Below the pieces are notes generated by a model. The model had not been told where the DNA came from. It did no database searches and was given only the letters and a program-made list of their open reading frames with translations. Below are positions 1 to 49,597 of a stretch of 64,000 nt of DNA, one piece after another. Position 1 is the first letter of the stretch; every line of letters starts with the position of its first letter. Both the position numbers and the translations under genes were made by a program. Source of the DNA: Cristatella mucedo (lineage: Eukaryota; Bryozoa; Phylactolaemata; Cristatellidae); NCBI GenBank assembly GCA_009760855.2, contig WPIO01000130.1, positions 737,501 through 801,500 of the forward strand, written 5' to 3'.

Positions 1-139
1 CAAGCCACCGTGGAAGATAGTTCCTAATCTTAGAGATCGGACGTGGTGACTAGCTGTGGAAGCGATGGCTTCCACAGGCCGGGCAGCAGTGCCATGTCGA
101 ATTGTGAAACAGCTGCAGTTTCCTTAATAGGTAGGCATC

Positions 140-795
140 ACGCATCTGCAATTTTGATTCCACACAGTTTTGAAACCTAGGAGAGCTCACACGGAGCCAG
201 GCCATCAGAAGCAATTTAAATGAGAATACGCATGGCCAATGGCATGATAACTTGGGGGTACACCTGGAAGTGCTTTCTATAATGTGGTATCAAAACCGTT
301 GTTGTCCGACTCATAGAAAGTAGCAGATATATCGTAGTTAAAAAACTAAGGACAGGTTGGGCAATTGGAGGACATTCTATTTGAACGTGCGTCGATGGCA
401 TTACATTTAACTGCTACAGCCGTAACACTTGTTTTCTTTAAGGCAGTATTTCAATCGAAGTTGACTATGCCTACCGTGGCAATAGCAGCTGTATCGTAGT
501 TCAAAATTGTACTGTGACCCGGGCCATTGGAGATCATTTCGCAAGAGCGTGCATGCACAGTTGCACGGAATTTTGTTGGTGAAACCTAAGCACTGTTTTC
601 TCCAATGTGGAATCACAAACGCAGTTGCTAGATGCGTATAGTGGAAATGGCAGCTGTATCACAGTTTGCTTATGTAAGCAGGCTGGCGGGCTCGGGCCAT
701 CGGAGGCTATAGCCAGACAATGCCAAGTGCTATGCTATGAAATTTGGTTGGTGAACCCAGAACACGGTTTTCTATAATATGGAATCAAAAGATGT
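140..795. repeat. Diverged tandem repeat, about 160-base period
   Basis: Four related blocks recur with the order: a gcagctgtatcgtagtt-like stretch, gggccattggagg-like, then tttctataatgtggaatca-like (near 275, 430, 600, 770). Copies differ at many sites. No coding potential is visible. It sits in the intron after the last DOCK exon in the window. Confidence 0.5.
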
Positions 796-1065
796 TCAGT
801 AGATTAGTAGATTAGATTAGATCAGTAGATTAACCTGCCTTAAGTACCAAGTCACGTGATATTGAAAAGCCAAGCTGCCAAAGCCTAGCGGTGGAACTAC
901 AGAGCAGAAAAATATTTCGCCTCACTGAATTAAGGCAAAATCATCCTAGCAACACAAGTGCGGCAACATCTTGGCAATAGTGAACGAACGAAAAGCCACA
1001 AACACTCAACTTGCACACCAACACTGTACACTCTAGCAGCATGGTGCAGAAGTCAGAAGACTCAC

Positions 1066-38269
<37,204 letters not shown>

Positions 38270-40000
38270 CTGCAACACACATTTGCATTGCCGGCGATCG
38301 AGAGTATGGACTGCGCAAAGCGGCCATCCGGCAGCAGTGGCTCACAAGCTGCCATGCACTGTCGCCAGCGAGCAATAGACTCGCTTTTGGTCCACGACAG
38401 TGGCCAACGAATGACAGACCAGCCGTAGTCAGCACGTGCGGCTCCCCGGGGTGGCAGGTGGGTGGCAGTGGTGTTAGTGGTCGAGAGCAAGGCTTAATTC
38501 GGGAACTGCAAGTGGCCGCCGATAACGAAATCGTGCCCATTTTGCATCAAAAAATTATCGATTGCGTCGATCGATAGGCCGGCAGCTGACGATACCAGGA
38601 GGAGCAGCCAGTGCAGCAGCGGGAGCTCACGAGACTCCGGTCCACCCGACGGTGGCCAGCTGCTGCTACCCCCCCCCCCAATCCCGGAGAGCGAGCAGAC
38701 AGACATGGCAGGGCAGGGCAGGGCAGGACAGGGCAGGACAGGGCAGGGCAGACAGGCCCGGCCAGGTCAGACAAACAGAGCTCGGCCACGACCTGAGCCC
38801 CCCTCACCCACCCGTGGCAGCAGCAGCTTCTGGGGCTACGGTAACTGTTCAGCCTCACAACCAGTGGCCCAGCCGCCAATGCCGCAGACTGCTTACAGAA
38901 GGGGGCCACATGATGATGGAGCCGCATCAGGCTGGAGGAGCCGCAGGAGCAGGAAGAAGCTGCTGCTGCAGCGCTGGGAAAGAGTCGGAAGAAACCGCAT
39001 CGGATGAGCAGGAAGGAACTGCTGCGGAGCACGAATAAGGAAGGAAGTAGGACGAGGTCAGAGCCGCAGGAGGAGAGAGGAGGAGGAGGAAGGTGAGAAA
39101 GAAGGCGACCGGGGGAAGGAAAGTATCGGTGCACTGTGGCCTTCTAACTAACTCCGTCGGTCGGTCGAGGAGCTGCGTCTGGCTCACACGAGACATCTGC
39201 ACAGCATCCGCATCGAAGCAAATGCACCGAAGCCGACGAGCCGAAAGCCGTCGGCATTACGTGTACGTCCACCGTCGGCCTACGTTTCGCCGCCGCCACG
39301 GTCAAAGGCATCAAGGGCGCGGGACGGTACGACGGAACGGTTCGCACTAAGGGGGGGTGCAACCTCGGGGCTGGCGGTGGCAGAGGAGGGTTGGGGTGAT
39401 GTCGACAACCGTGCGGCAGGCCGCCGACGCGCTGCTCGGCATGGGCATGCACTGGTCGACGGCGTCAGAGCGAGCGAGCTGTCGATCTCGGCGGGCGGTG
39501 TCGAGCGAGCGGGCGCGTCGGCAGGGGTGGCGTAGAGCGAGCGGCAGTTGGCGACTTACCGACACCGGTTTTTTTTCCGGAACCGCTCGTAGTCCACATT
39601 TTCTGAGTTGCCGCCGGCTAGAGGCTAGTTACCGTGTGCTGTCGCCTGAGCTACGACGGAAGATCTTCGCTGCGTCCAACTGACACCAAAGGCCGATTGA
39701 AACAAAGTTCGCGCCAGACAGGCGCCCGCCGGGCTGGCCACTGGGTGGGACCGTACTTCCGCGTAACGCGGACAACTGGCCTACTACTTCCGCGTTGGGT
39801 TTTGGTCGGCAGGAAGTATCGATTTCAAGTATCCCATTGGTCGGTTGCGTAAGAGCGGTTTTTTAGCTTTGCCTGGTTTTGAATCCCAGCGAACGGCGCC
39901 GCGTCACCGACGGATCTATGCATTACAACCGAGAGGGGCGCGTTGTATAGACCCGCTGGCTGATACAATGTATGGGCGAAGTTAAGTGGTTCCTGCGGGC
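38270..40000. promoter_or_regulatory. GC/CpG-rich zone upstream of the first DOCK exon seen
   Basis: Position just 5' of the SH3 exon and a raised CpG density (strongest at 39.1-39.6 kb) make this the likeliest place for the promoter and start exon. No TATA box, start codon with DOCK-like M-x-W-x-P context, or splice donor could be picked out. It also holds a GGCAG minisatellite. Confidence 0.35.
38704..38760. repeat. GGCAG/GGACAG minisatellite
   Basis: Ten or so units of ggcag and gacag in tandem, within the putative 5' region of the DOCK gene. Confidence 0.92.
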
Positions 40001-40099
40001 AGGGATTTTCCAGCCGATTGAGTCTGAAGCCACGCAGCTATTGGTTGTAGGACATGTCCCCATGTGGGCGATTCCGCCCCCCCCGGCCATTTTGAACTT

Positions 40100-40192
40100 C
40101 ATCGCTTCACACGTGCCTCGGGGCTCGAGCCCACGACCTCAGTAAGACCTTGGTCGGGGCGAGCACAATAACCGCCAGACCAAGCCAACCCT
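40100..40192 (-). mobile_element. SINE family A, head fragment
   Basis: Antisense tRNA-like head: ggctcgagcccacgacctca, cttggtcggggcgagcac, ccagaccaagcc. The tail is missing. Confidence 0.8.
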
Positions 40193-40231
40193 TCATATAG
40201 ATATGTTTATAGCTCGGCATATATTTGTGCG

Positions 40232-40233
40232 TG

Positions 40234-40318
<85 letters not shown>
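40232..40318. repeat. (GT)n microsatellite
   Basis: Uninterrupted GT run of more than 80 bases. Confidence 0.95.
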
Positions 40319-40689
40319 ATATATGTATGTATACATGATCAAATGAAGTTCGCGCTCAATTAAAATAAAATCAACTGAGTATAATTAGAAGAATGGATGG
40401 ATTGGATGATGGTTTCTAATGAAGCGAGCGGCAGCGGCGGTTGCAGCGGCTGCGGCAACGGCGAGCTATACATGTCGATCCCGGGGGAGTTCGGCCCCGC
40501 TCGATGCCGCCAGGCCATCGCTCATACCCGTCAAAGCGGGCGGGCGCTACGGCATGCCGTGCGTTCCTGCAAATGAGCGCTAAGCCTCAGAGGTCTACTG
40601 AGTATACCTCGAGCTCAAGAGATCTAGATACGCCCTAATACGCACTAATTAAAGCGCGGAATACGAGCAAGGGTTGTTTTAGGCGGCGG

Positions 40690-40992
40690 AGGCGCAGCCC
40701 GCCCTAAACCCTAAAACTTAAAACCTACATTTATTTATTTATATTTTAAACCCTCAACACTAAACCTTAAAACCTGAAGCACTAAACCCTAAATTATAAA
40801 CCCTAAACCCCTATATTCTAAACCCTAAAACGCTAAACCCTAAACCCTAAAAACCATAAACCCTATAAACCCGTAAAACCTAAACACTAACCCCTAAAAC
40901 CTAAACCCTAAATCATATACCCGGGGGAAATGTCCTACCTCAGGGGGGAATGTCCGGGGGAAACGTCCAAGGGGGAAATGTCCATACCTCTA
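40690..40992. repeat. CCCTAAA-like array joined to GGGGGAAATGTCC repeats
   Basis: About 200 bases of degenerate ccctaaa/ccctaaaa units (plant-type telomere-like, C-rich strand on plus), followed by four ggg(g)gaaatgtcc-like units at 40921-40990. The same two components occur, inverted, at 51.9 kb. Confidence 0.85.
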
Positions 40993-40997
40993 ACCTT

Positions 40998-41034
<37 letters not shown>

Positions 41035-41160
41035 CACTTGATAAAGAGCACTCAGAGAACTCAATCTCTTTCTAGGCACTTTACATTTGCTGCAAAGGGA
41101 ACTGCAATTGAATGGTGAGTAATATCATGCTTGATAAACAAACAACATGAAAATAGAGTG
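40998..41160 (-). mobile_element. LINE family 1, 3' tail
   Basis: (AAT)12, then cacttgataaagagcactca, ctaggcactttacatttgct and atcatgcttgataaacaaac. It inserted beside the telomere-like array. Confidence 0.88.
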
Positions 41161-41334
41161 CTGGGGTTCTCTATCCGTCTATTCGTTCGTCGGTCACATT
41201 TCAAAGGCCACCATATTACGTAATGTAGCCGACGATGCTAGACTGAACGCTACATCGGTCAGATTACGATGGCCTTACAGATTATTAAGCAGCTCCTGAA
41301 TTATAGTTAGTACTGAACAATCTCTTACCACGTG

Positions 41335-41548
41335 CTTATGCGTGATGACACTGTGGATGCTGCCACTAACCACATTAGCATGCTGACCCTGTGCACGTCA
41401 CCCCCTAACCAGGTTATGCGTGTTGTCTTTGAGCATGCTAAACTAAACATTCGATCGCACTTCCTTTGCAGCAAATGTAATGTGCCTAGAAAGAGATCGA
41501 GTTCTCTGAGGGCGCTATGCAAATGTATTATTTTTACTAAACTGGACT
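41335..41548 (+). mobile_element. LINE family 1, 3' tail, opposite orientation
   Basis: Sense copy: ctgccactaaccacattagc, cacttcctttgcagcaaatg, cctagaaagagatcgagttc and an ATT-like end. Confidence 0.8.
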
Positions 41549-42039
41549 TGTCGTCATCATGTACGGTTAGGACCTGCGGAGAGCGATCCGGGGCGATGTT
41601 TATTGAGCTACACGCTACAGCCGATGCTGCGCACATGCGTAGCTCCTCTTCGGCTGCGAAATATAAGGCAGCTCTGCTTTAACGACGCGGACTCGCCACT
41701 CGCGGTGTCGGCGTTCTTGATTGCTGTCGCGCAATCTGTCAGCGTCACCTTGTGTGCGAGCGTGCGTCCGCGAGGCTCGCGAAACCTGGTAGCCGAGCTG
41801 CGAGGCGCCAGCCTGTCCAGCGTCTACGGCGCGTCTGCCAGCACTGGCGCCCGAGACGTGCGTTTTTTTCCTAACGAAGCGGCTTCGGTTAAAGGAGGAG
41901 CCGCGTCCGTAACAAGAAGTAATAACTTAGCCCGGCTGCGGTTAAGCTTTCGCTGGGATAGCCGACTGGCAAGGGTCGGCGTCTCTCGCGCTGTGCCGCC
42001 GCAGCGAGGGTGCCGCCGGGCCGAAGCCGCCCTCGCGTC

Positions 42040-42385
42040 CCCTCCGCGCTACCCGCGTCCCTTCGCGTCCTTCCGCGTCCCCCGTGTCCCTCACGCGTCG
42101 CCATCCGCGTCCCCCGCGTCCCCCGCGTCCCTCCGCGTCCTCCGGCGGCCTCCGCGTCCCCAGCGTCCCTCCGCATCCGCGCTCTCCCACGTCCCCCGAG
42201 CTTCCCTTCCGCGTTTCCCTCGACTACCTCCGCGCCCCCCACGCGTCCCCCGCGTCCCCGAAACCCCAAGTCCACGTTCCCCCGTGTCCCCCGCGTCCTC
42301 CCGCCGCGTCCCTCCCGCGTCCTCAGCTCCGCGTCCCCCACGCGTCTCCCGCGTCCTCCCCCCCCCCGCGTCCCCGCAGACCGGC
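42040..42385. repeat. CGCGTCC-type minisatellite
   Basis: Dozens of 7-15 base units of the form (c)cgcgtccc, strongly strand-asymmetric (C on plus). All six frames are long and open, so the proline/arginine-rich frames here are not evidence of a protein. Confidence 0.9.
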
Positions 42386-42389
42386 AGGG

Positions 42390-43700
42390 ACTAGGTCAGG
42401 GTTTACAGCCAGAACGGGCTACGCCTTTGCTCTCACGCAAATGGATTCCTGGTTACGCCCGTGCACACATGTAGTGATTAGGGCCATGAAATTGCAAAGT
42501 TTATCGTAAGTAGGTAATTTAATCGATGCCGTGACTATCAGGACTAAGGAGGCGGTGGTGTCAGCGGGAAAGAGTGCGATGCAGGTGGCTTGTATAGTCT
42601 ACTAAGAGGGCACGGCGCCGTTAAAAAAAGTCGCGCCCGCCATTTTTAATAGGTTCGGAGCGTTAGAGAATTCAGACGATTCGCTCGGTTGGTCGGCCTT
42701 CCCCCGTCACACCTCGAAGGCAACTACGCTAGATAATGCATCCCATTGAATGCAACGGAGCGGATATGAGTACGGCAAGTTAATTTCAAATAATTTTGGC
42801 GATTCAGAGCTTGTCAGTACTGGCCCAAACAATGCTTGGCCTACGAACTTAATGCTGGGTCAAGCGCCTCGCGCTAATGTATGCAGCGACTACGGGTGGC
42901 GAGAGAACCTTACTTATTTGGAACCGATAGTAAGCGACCGGTGCTTCAACTTTCTCAGGCACGAATCGCTGGCAACATAATACAAACTATTATACAATCG
43001 GGGTGACGTGAATACACGTAAGTTGTCAATTAGCTGACCGGTGACTGGATCTAGAGATGCCGCTTCTTGGACTCGCCGCTCTCGAATCCACTATTTGCAT
43101 CGGAATTCGCTGCCGTAAAACTCACCACGCGACTAAGCTAGCTTGTCTACTTTAGCTTGCATTGCGTTAACCGGTAGGCTATGAGGAACGACGCTATCGA
43201 CTTTTTTTTTAGCTATAAGAGATCGGCAAGGTCAACGGCAGCGGCGTACGGCGTCGCCGCGTGCGCCGCCCTCGAACGCATGCAGAGGCCGTCCGTAGCC
43301 GCCTACCTTAGTGATTTATCGCCTTTATGCCGACTATCTAGCCGTTAAGCGTGTCGTCGTAGCGCTTGAAGCTGGTGGCGCTAACGCGCCGTGACGGCGG
43401 TTTGCTAAACGACCGTTTTGATTCGCCTGCGATTCGGCGAACAGAAAAGCGGGCCTTTTTCTTACCGACGCACCGAGGACCCTGGATTGTGTACCATGAG
43501 AATGGCAGACGCGCGATTGTAAAGCTCTCGGATTCCGTCGGCAGCAGTCTCTGCTTCGTAGCTGCTGGCCAAGTGAATCTTTTGGACATCTCCTCAGTCG
43601 TTCACTATAAGGCTGTCGCTTCAACTGGTAATGTCAGAAAGCAGCAGGATATTTAAGATTCTAGAGGGCATGCAATTTTAAAACTGTGCTGAAAAGTGTG
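42390..43700. other. Stretch with one unassigned open frame
   Basis: A plus frame at 43366-43656 encodes RGPWIVYHENGRRAIVKLSD and VNLLDISSVVHY, which faintly recalls the C-terminal beta domain of retroelement integrases. No other retroelement part is adjacent. Nothing else was recognised. Confidence 0.25.
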
Positions 43701-43754
43701 GGACGGCGCGCCGTCAGTCAGCCAATGGAGACGGCGTAGTTTCTTTAGGGGAGC

Positions 43755-45180
43755 GAATTTATTGATGTTTCTGAAATACCAATGGAACGATCGGCATGCG
43801 AATTGGCACTAACAACAGGGGTAGAATAAGTTATCTTTTGCTGTAACCATAGCTGTCGTGTAGACTTTCTGATGACCTGTTATAGTCGAGGTCACACGTT
43901 TCACTGGTTTGTAGCCAAACATTGCAAACTGAAAAGCTCAACGGATTCAATACCGTGCACTTTAAAATTTGCCAAACTTCTCAAAAGTTGGAGGACACTT
44001 TTGTATGGAAAAACTCCAATCTAAAAAATATCTGACATGTCAAACATGAACCGTATTAGCAAAATGAATTTCTAGGACATCCAAGGACACGAGAGCCCTA
44101 TACATTGACGTACAATCTAAGGAGATTGGCATTGAGGTATAAAGTAAAGAATAGCACATATTCCAAATTTCAATTCGATGTGATCCGTATTGGCCAAGCT
44201 GCAGCATTTGGCAGGTACCAAAGGCAACAACAGTTGGAAAACCCTCTTGAAGACAACTAATGACGTCAAGCATGCAAACTATGAAGAAAATCGTGGTTAA
44301 CTATCATGAGTGAGGTTAGCAAACCTAGCGGATACGAGGAGATGCCTCGCGGCAATTCTCGCCATTAATCGTCGGCGGCTGCGAACAGCAACTCGCTCGG
44401 TGCCACAAAGAGAAGTTCGATACAAAGATCCCAGACCGATTTGCGGTCCAGATCGACAGACAGGTCGTCAATCGGCCGCTCCTGCGTGCCGGACGGACCG
44501 ACGCCGCAGGCCGAGATGCGCCCCGCCGCCGCCGCGCCTTGTTCACGATCTCACCTTGCCCGCGAGTGCTCACCTCGCTAGCGTGCTCACCTTGCCCGTG
44601 AGCGCTCACCTCGCGCTCGCGGCACTCACCTCGCGAGCGCTCAGCGTCCCGCGCCCGAGTCAAGCTTTCTAAGCGATCCTGCAACAACTCGCCCGGTTGC
44701 GCGGCCTTCGTAGGCAAATGTCTTCGTAGCAATTCGAGCGCCCGAAATTAGGTCAACCCGAAAGATGCCATAATAAATTACGGTCGCTCTTTACCGCCGC
44801 CGCGCTCTACTGCTGTCTGCACGGCCTGCGCATATCGAGGCAGCATCTGCCACTCTCAGGCAGTGCGCCGAGATGACGGCTTCACGAGACGGGAGAGTTA
44901 TGCCCCCACGCCATGAGACTTATCTCCCTCGACAGCAAATTTACTGATATTTCTCAAAGGCTAATGGAATGATCGGCATGCAAATTGGCACAAACAACGA
45001 GGTTAACATTGAACTATCCTTTGATGAAACCATAACTGTCATGTAGACCTTCTGAAGATCTGTGAGGGCCAAGGTCGCGTTCTTCACTCGACCTCAGCAG
45101 AACGCGGCTATGTTCAACTGATTCGATACCAGTCACTGTAAAATATGCCAAACCTCTAAATAGATAAAGCACATTTGGCG
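43755..45180. repeat. Pair of diverged repeats about 1.2 kb apart
   Basis: 43757-43960 and 44935-45140 share aatggaacgatcggcatgcg/aatggaatgatcggcatgca, then similar flanks (aattggcac, ccataactgtcatgtagac). By eye about four fifths of the positions agree. Confidence 0.8.
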
Positions 45181-45904
45181 TCGGAGCGTGACCTTCTAAA
45201 AAGAAAACATAAAATGATGTGGCACGTCAACACTTTTGGAAGTGTCACAAAAATCCCGTCCACGGACATTCGGGACGTGTAGCTGTACTTACTGACCCTT
45301 GACGCGAATGCGAGCAAGTCGCGTTTGGAAGGCAGGTGAGAACAATTTGATACTTGCATCATGCCACAAATGTCTAGGTTTTCACCAGGCTCTGTATTAT
45401 ACCAGATGCTCTTTAATTCTCGACTCAGTGATATTCCCCGACTTAGGGTTACTCCCTGAGCTCTCTTACATATGCGCTTTGAGAAGAATAAGGATTGATT
45501 CTGTTTTACCGCTTGCGTTTACGCTCGTGTCTCCACTGTGACACCGCCGCGAGATTTTCAGCTTCCGGAGCCATAGTGACACAGATCTGGCAGCGTATGA
45601 TACAACCGTGCTTGGCCGATATTAAAACAGGGTCTTGTATTAGCTTTACCTCCGAAAATCGCATAATGGCTTATTTTCAGGGTTGTCTAACTTTTTGCAT
45701 GCTAAAAACTTTATTTCTTCATGTGCAAAAATTTGTTCTTAATCGTATAAAAAACGTATCTTATTTTAAATATAGTCATGTCAACTTCTTCTGGAACACC
45801 GCCATATATCTTCAAAACCTTAATTTCTTCCTGAATTTCTTGTCACATTATTTTATGTAGAAATATTGACCCCAATCTCTCGGAATTCCCCTTAAATTAG
45901 CACT

Positions 45905-47043
45905 TCTTTTCCATGTAGCCTGCTTGTAGTGCATAGGCAACACAGCTGTCAGTGACGTATCCCACAAATTCTATACACAAGTAAGAACCTCTTGCAGGCC
46001 AGGCTTCACAAAGTTTCCAGGCTGATTTCTCTCCATTCTATGTTCAATGAAGTCATCGATTTCCATGTGCAAATCATCCTTCAATAGCTCGTTTATTCCA
46101 ATATAAGGAGTCTAAAGATTCGCAGTCATTCCAGTAGGGATCAGTATTTGGTCCATTCTTCTCTCTGCAAGGAAGTTCTTAATGTCTTTGGCAAGGCGAA
46201 TTCTGGCTGAATCCCAGAACAGCAGACCTCTTTGGTTACCTGGCTAAACAAGTGGCAGTATTAAATCCTCCCACTTCTGTATAACTTATAGTGTGCACCA
46301 CACTTTTTCGGTTTCAAGAATGTAAACGTCTGAAGCACGTTCAAATCGTATCTTTCTCGTTCTTACTGATGCTTGGAGGCGTGACTTTTTTTTCCAACCA
46401 GACGAATTGCCAAAATACACTTGCTCTTTCGTAACCAGTGGAGGGAAATTAGTTTGACAAGACACCCATCTAATCAATTGTCATTTGAGAACCTTGGTCT
46501 ATAAGCACTGCAGTTTCATGCACCGCAATCATGTTGGAAAGCTGCTTTGGAACATTCAACGCCATCAACAAAGGACTTGAATGCAAGTGCACGTTTAGCA
46601 CGTTTCACTATCTTCCAGCTTAAATGGTGTCATCTATCGTCCTGGAAACACTTTATAGTGCTGAAGGAAGCTATCCATCCATTGTTGCGATGCTTTTAAT
46701 TCTTCTGTGAGTATTCCTAACTGTAGTGCCCATGCAATGGCAAATGCTTGAATATCGGCCCTCCGAACAACCCAAGCCCTTGCTCTCCTGTCAGTAGTCC
46801 ATTCACTGACGATGCCATCCAGCTCAGGAAATAATGGTTGCCGACCTGGACTACACTTTCGCTTCTTAGCATTGCCCTCGTCCACCTGTTTGCTGATTTC
46901 ATCGTACTCTGCTCGTCGTTTCCGGACCATTCAGAGGTCCAGCTTCTTCTTTTTACAGAAAGCCGTCGGACTCTTGCCCTGTGAGTCCTCCACGTTCCTG
47001 TCTTGTACTCGACGGAATAGCTCTTTATTTCCTGAGGGGACAA
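45905..47043 (-). pseudogene. pogo/Tigger-type transposase relic (DDE_1)
   Basis: Order on the minus strand: start-like QEIKSYSVEYKTGTW, CENP-B-type DNA-binding segment (SPGRQPLFPELDGIVSEW, LKASQQWMDSFLQHYKVFPG), then after frame breaks the DDE core with LLFWDSARIRLAKDIKNFLA and ILIPTGMTANL. Stops interrupt it. A LINE family 2 3' end abuts its start. Confidence 0.9.
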
Positions 47044-47430
47044 TAAATCAGCTGTTCCACTCCTCCCCTTGGAGACCGTTGGCTACAGAAACTTTAGCTC
47101 TGCAGGTCCTAGACTGTGGAACTCGCTTCCACAATTCTTACGCAACGACAACTACTCTGCTGCTGTCGACTATATGTCGACTATCCTTTCCAGCTGCTCG
47201 GAGCTGCTACTTCATGCTACTCACTACCTCAACTGCTCTCCTGACTCTGCTATGCTTCCCACTTTGTCTTTGTTGCATGAGACAAAGTCTGTTGGCTACC
47301 GAATGCGTACCGAAAGCCGCCTAGGGTGTGAGTGCGCTATACAAAACTCTCCTGCGTAACACCCACGTGGTCTTTATGACTTTGTGGAGTTACAGAAGGA
47401 GATGCATTACATTACATTACATGATTTTTG
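47044..47430 (+). mobile_element. LINE family 2, 3' end with ATTAC tail
   Basis: Reads ctgtggaactcgcttccaca, ctgctatgcttcccactttg, ctttgtggagttacagaagg and ends in attacattacattacatg. This is the best view of the 3' terminus of this family. Confidence 0.9.
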
Positions 47431-47759
47431 CACTCATCCTGTCTGGGGCTCAGAAAAGTCTTTCCTCTAATTTACAATTAAACCGAGTGCTACCGTGTCA
47501 TAGTTGAAGACCTGTGAGACAGAGGGGGGGGGGGCAACAAAAACAACGGCAGTTCCTAGAGGCCAAACTTGGGGAACCGGCAAGAACGAGGCGAATAAGA
47601 AAAAAAGTAACGCGAGGCAAGGCGAGACGATAAGAGACAACGAGACTCTTCGCGTTTCCCTAACTTTGCCACAGGCGTAACTACCGTAGAAATCGCCGAA
47701 CCTCCAGCAAAACTTTCTATTGCCCGCCCCAGCAAAAACTCTGCCCGTACGCAACATCA

Positions 47760-48300
47760 TATCCCCATATGTGCACCCATATATTACGGTATGTGGGGAA
47801 TGCATGCTCATTTAATTATGTGTTCCCTCGCGTACCGTATATATATTGCCCCTACACAATACAGAACATGCCCACATATGCGAGCACACACCTACCGTAA
47901 CGTGGGGACACTATATTGTGTGGGGGATGGATTCTCCCTACTCGAACACAATACGAAGCACCAGTTTCCCCCTAACATTTACCATATTTCCACAAAAAAG
48001 TATTAGCTTTAGTGCGATCAACATTTGGTTCAATAAAAAAGTGCTCTCCACAACTAATACCATAGTCCGATCCCGCAGTTCTCGCTGCGGCTGCTTCCGT
48101 CCTCTTCTCTATGCATTCCTTCCCCACCGGGTACCAAGTGACCCCACTCTCCCAAGTCTGCTGCACAGCCAGCTGCTCCTTTGCACAAAGAAGCTTCCGA
48201 AAGGGCTCATTTTCAGGGTGGGGCTTACATTTTCCCCTGAATGATTAGCATGCAAAGGTTTATTTTCGATGTAGGTCTAATTTTCGGGGAAACACAGTAT
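47760..48300. mobile_element. Possible MITE-like remnant
   Basis: Quasi-palindromic AT/GC patches at 47765-47930 and a terminal-looking segment ctaattttcggggaaacaca followed by gtat at 48277-48300. No target duplication or matching far end was confirmed. Confidence 0.3.
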
Positions 48301-48317
48301 TGATCGATAACAATAAT

Positions 48318-48400
48318 AATTATTATACATTTGTATTGCAAGCACCCTTAGAGAACTTAATCTCTTTCTAGGCACTTTACATTTGCACTTTATAACCTAC
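48318..48400 (-). mobile_element. LINE family 1, tail only
   Basis: aataataattattatacatt then gcacccttagagaacttaat and ctaggcactttacatttgc. Confidence 0.8.
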
Positions 48401-49130
48401 TTAAAACATATAAATTACCTATCTAATAGCTCCTTACAATCCATCCCTAATCTACTCATAGCTCATTTCTAATCTACTCGTAATCTACTCATAATGTAAT
48501 TATGAGTAGATTTTATCTACCTATACATATGTAATACTCATTATCTACCTGGAATCTACTCATAATCAATTTATAATCTACTAATAATTCATTTTAGTTC
48601 ACTCAATCTAATGATCATCCACCAATACATTTTAAGCAACTTATGATCCACCTAGAATATAGTCTACCTATAATCTAATTATAATTGACTCATAATCTGA
48701 TTATAATGAACTTATAATCTACTCATGATCTAATTATAATTCAGTTACAATCTACTTATATTCTATCTATAATCTACTTATAATTTACTCATAATTCATT
48801 TATATTCAACTCATAACCTACTTGAAATTTACCTATGATGTACTCATAGTCTACTTTTCATTTAGAATTACCCAGAATCTACTTTTAATCTACTCATAAG
48901 TTATTTATAATCTACTCAAATTCTACTTATAATATTCTCATAATTCGTTTGTAATCTACTCATAATTTATTTGTAATCTGCTCATAATTTATGTATAGTC
49001 TACCTATGCATATCTTCTACTTATAATCAATTCATAATCTATATCTTTAATCTTCTCATAACTACTTATACTTATCTCATAAGTAATTTATAATCTACTC
49101 GTAGTATACCTATAATCTAGTTGCCACATC
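48400..49130. repeat. Degenerate TAATCTACTCA satellite
   Basis: About sixty imperfect 10-22 base units of the type ataatctactcat. AT-rich, not in any coding frame. Confidence 0.9.
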
Positions 49131-49392
49131 ATACCACTTTTAGCCGACCTGCACTGGTTCCCAGTCAAGCAGTGCATCGACTACAACGTTCGGTTACTCA
49201 CTTTTAGTTCCATTAAGGATCATCAAATCAATTCGACGCTTAATAACGAGGAAGTGGAGCTCAGATTGGAGGGGTCTGAGATGTGATGGCTATACCGGAC
49301 GACAAACCAGACGAGCTACTGAGTTGTGCACCAATAGAAGACAATTAAGGCCACATGACAGGACTCTCTATATACATCTCCAGGACCATGGG

Positions 49393-49597
<205 letters not shown>

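Noticed and set aside
100-162. Possible further DOCK exon reading RDAYLLRKLQLFHNSTW after an attgcag acceptor
   Set aside because: The likeness to EAAYTLLLYDELLEW is weak, no fitting donor was found, and the segment borders the tandem repeat.
40690-40920. A true chromosome end
   Set aside because: Unique and repetitive DNA continues on both sides and the units are degenerate.
42440-42480. Plus-strand MDSWLRPCTHVV as a DOCK start exon (MxxWxP)
   Set aside because: It is on the wrong strand and has no donor in the right phase.
41603-42509. Proline/arginine-rich frames of 140-263 residues
   Set aside because: They come from the CGCGTCC minisatellite, have no family features, and are open on both strands.
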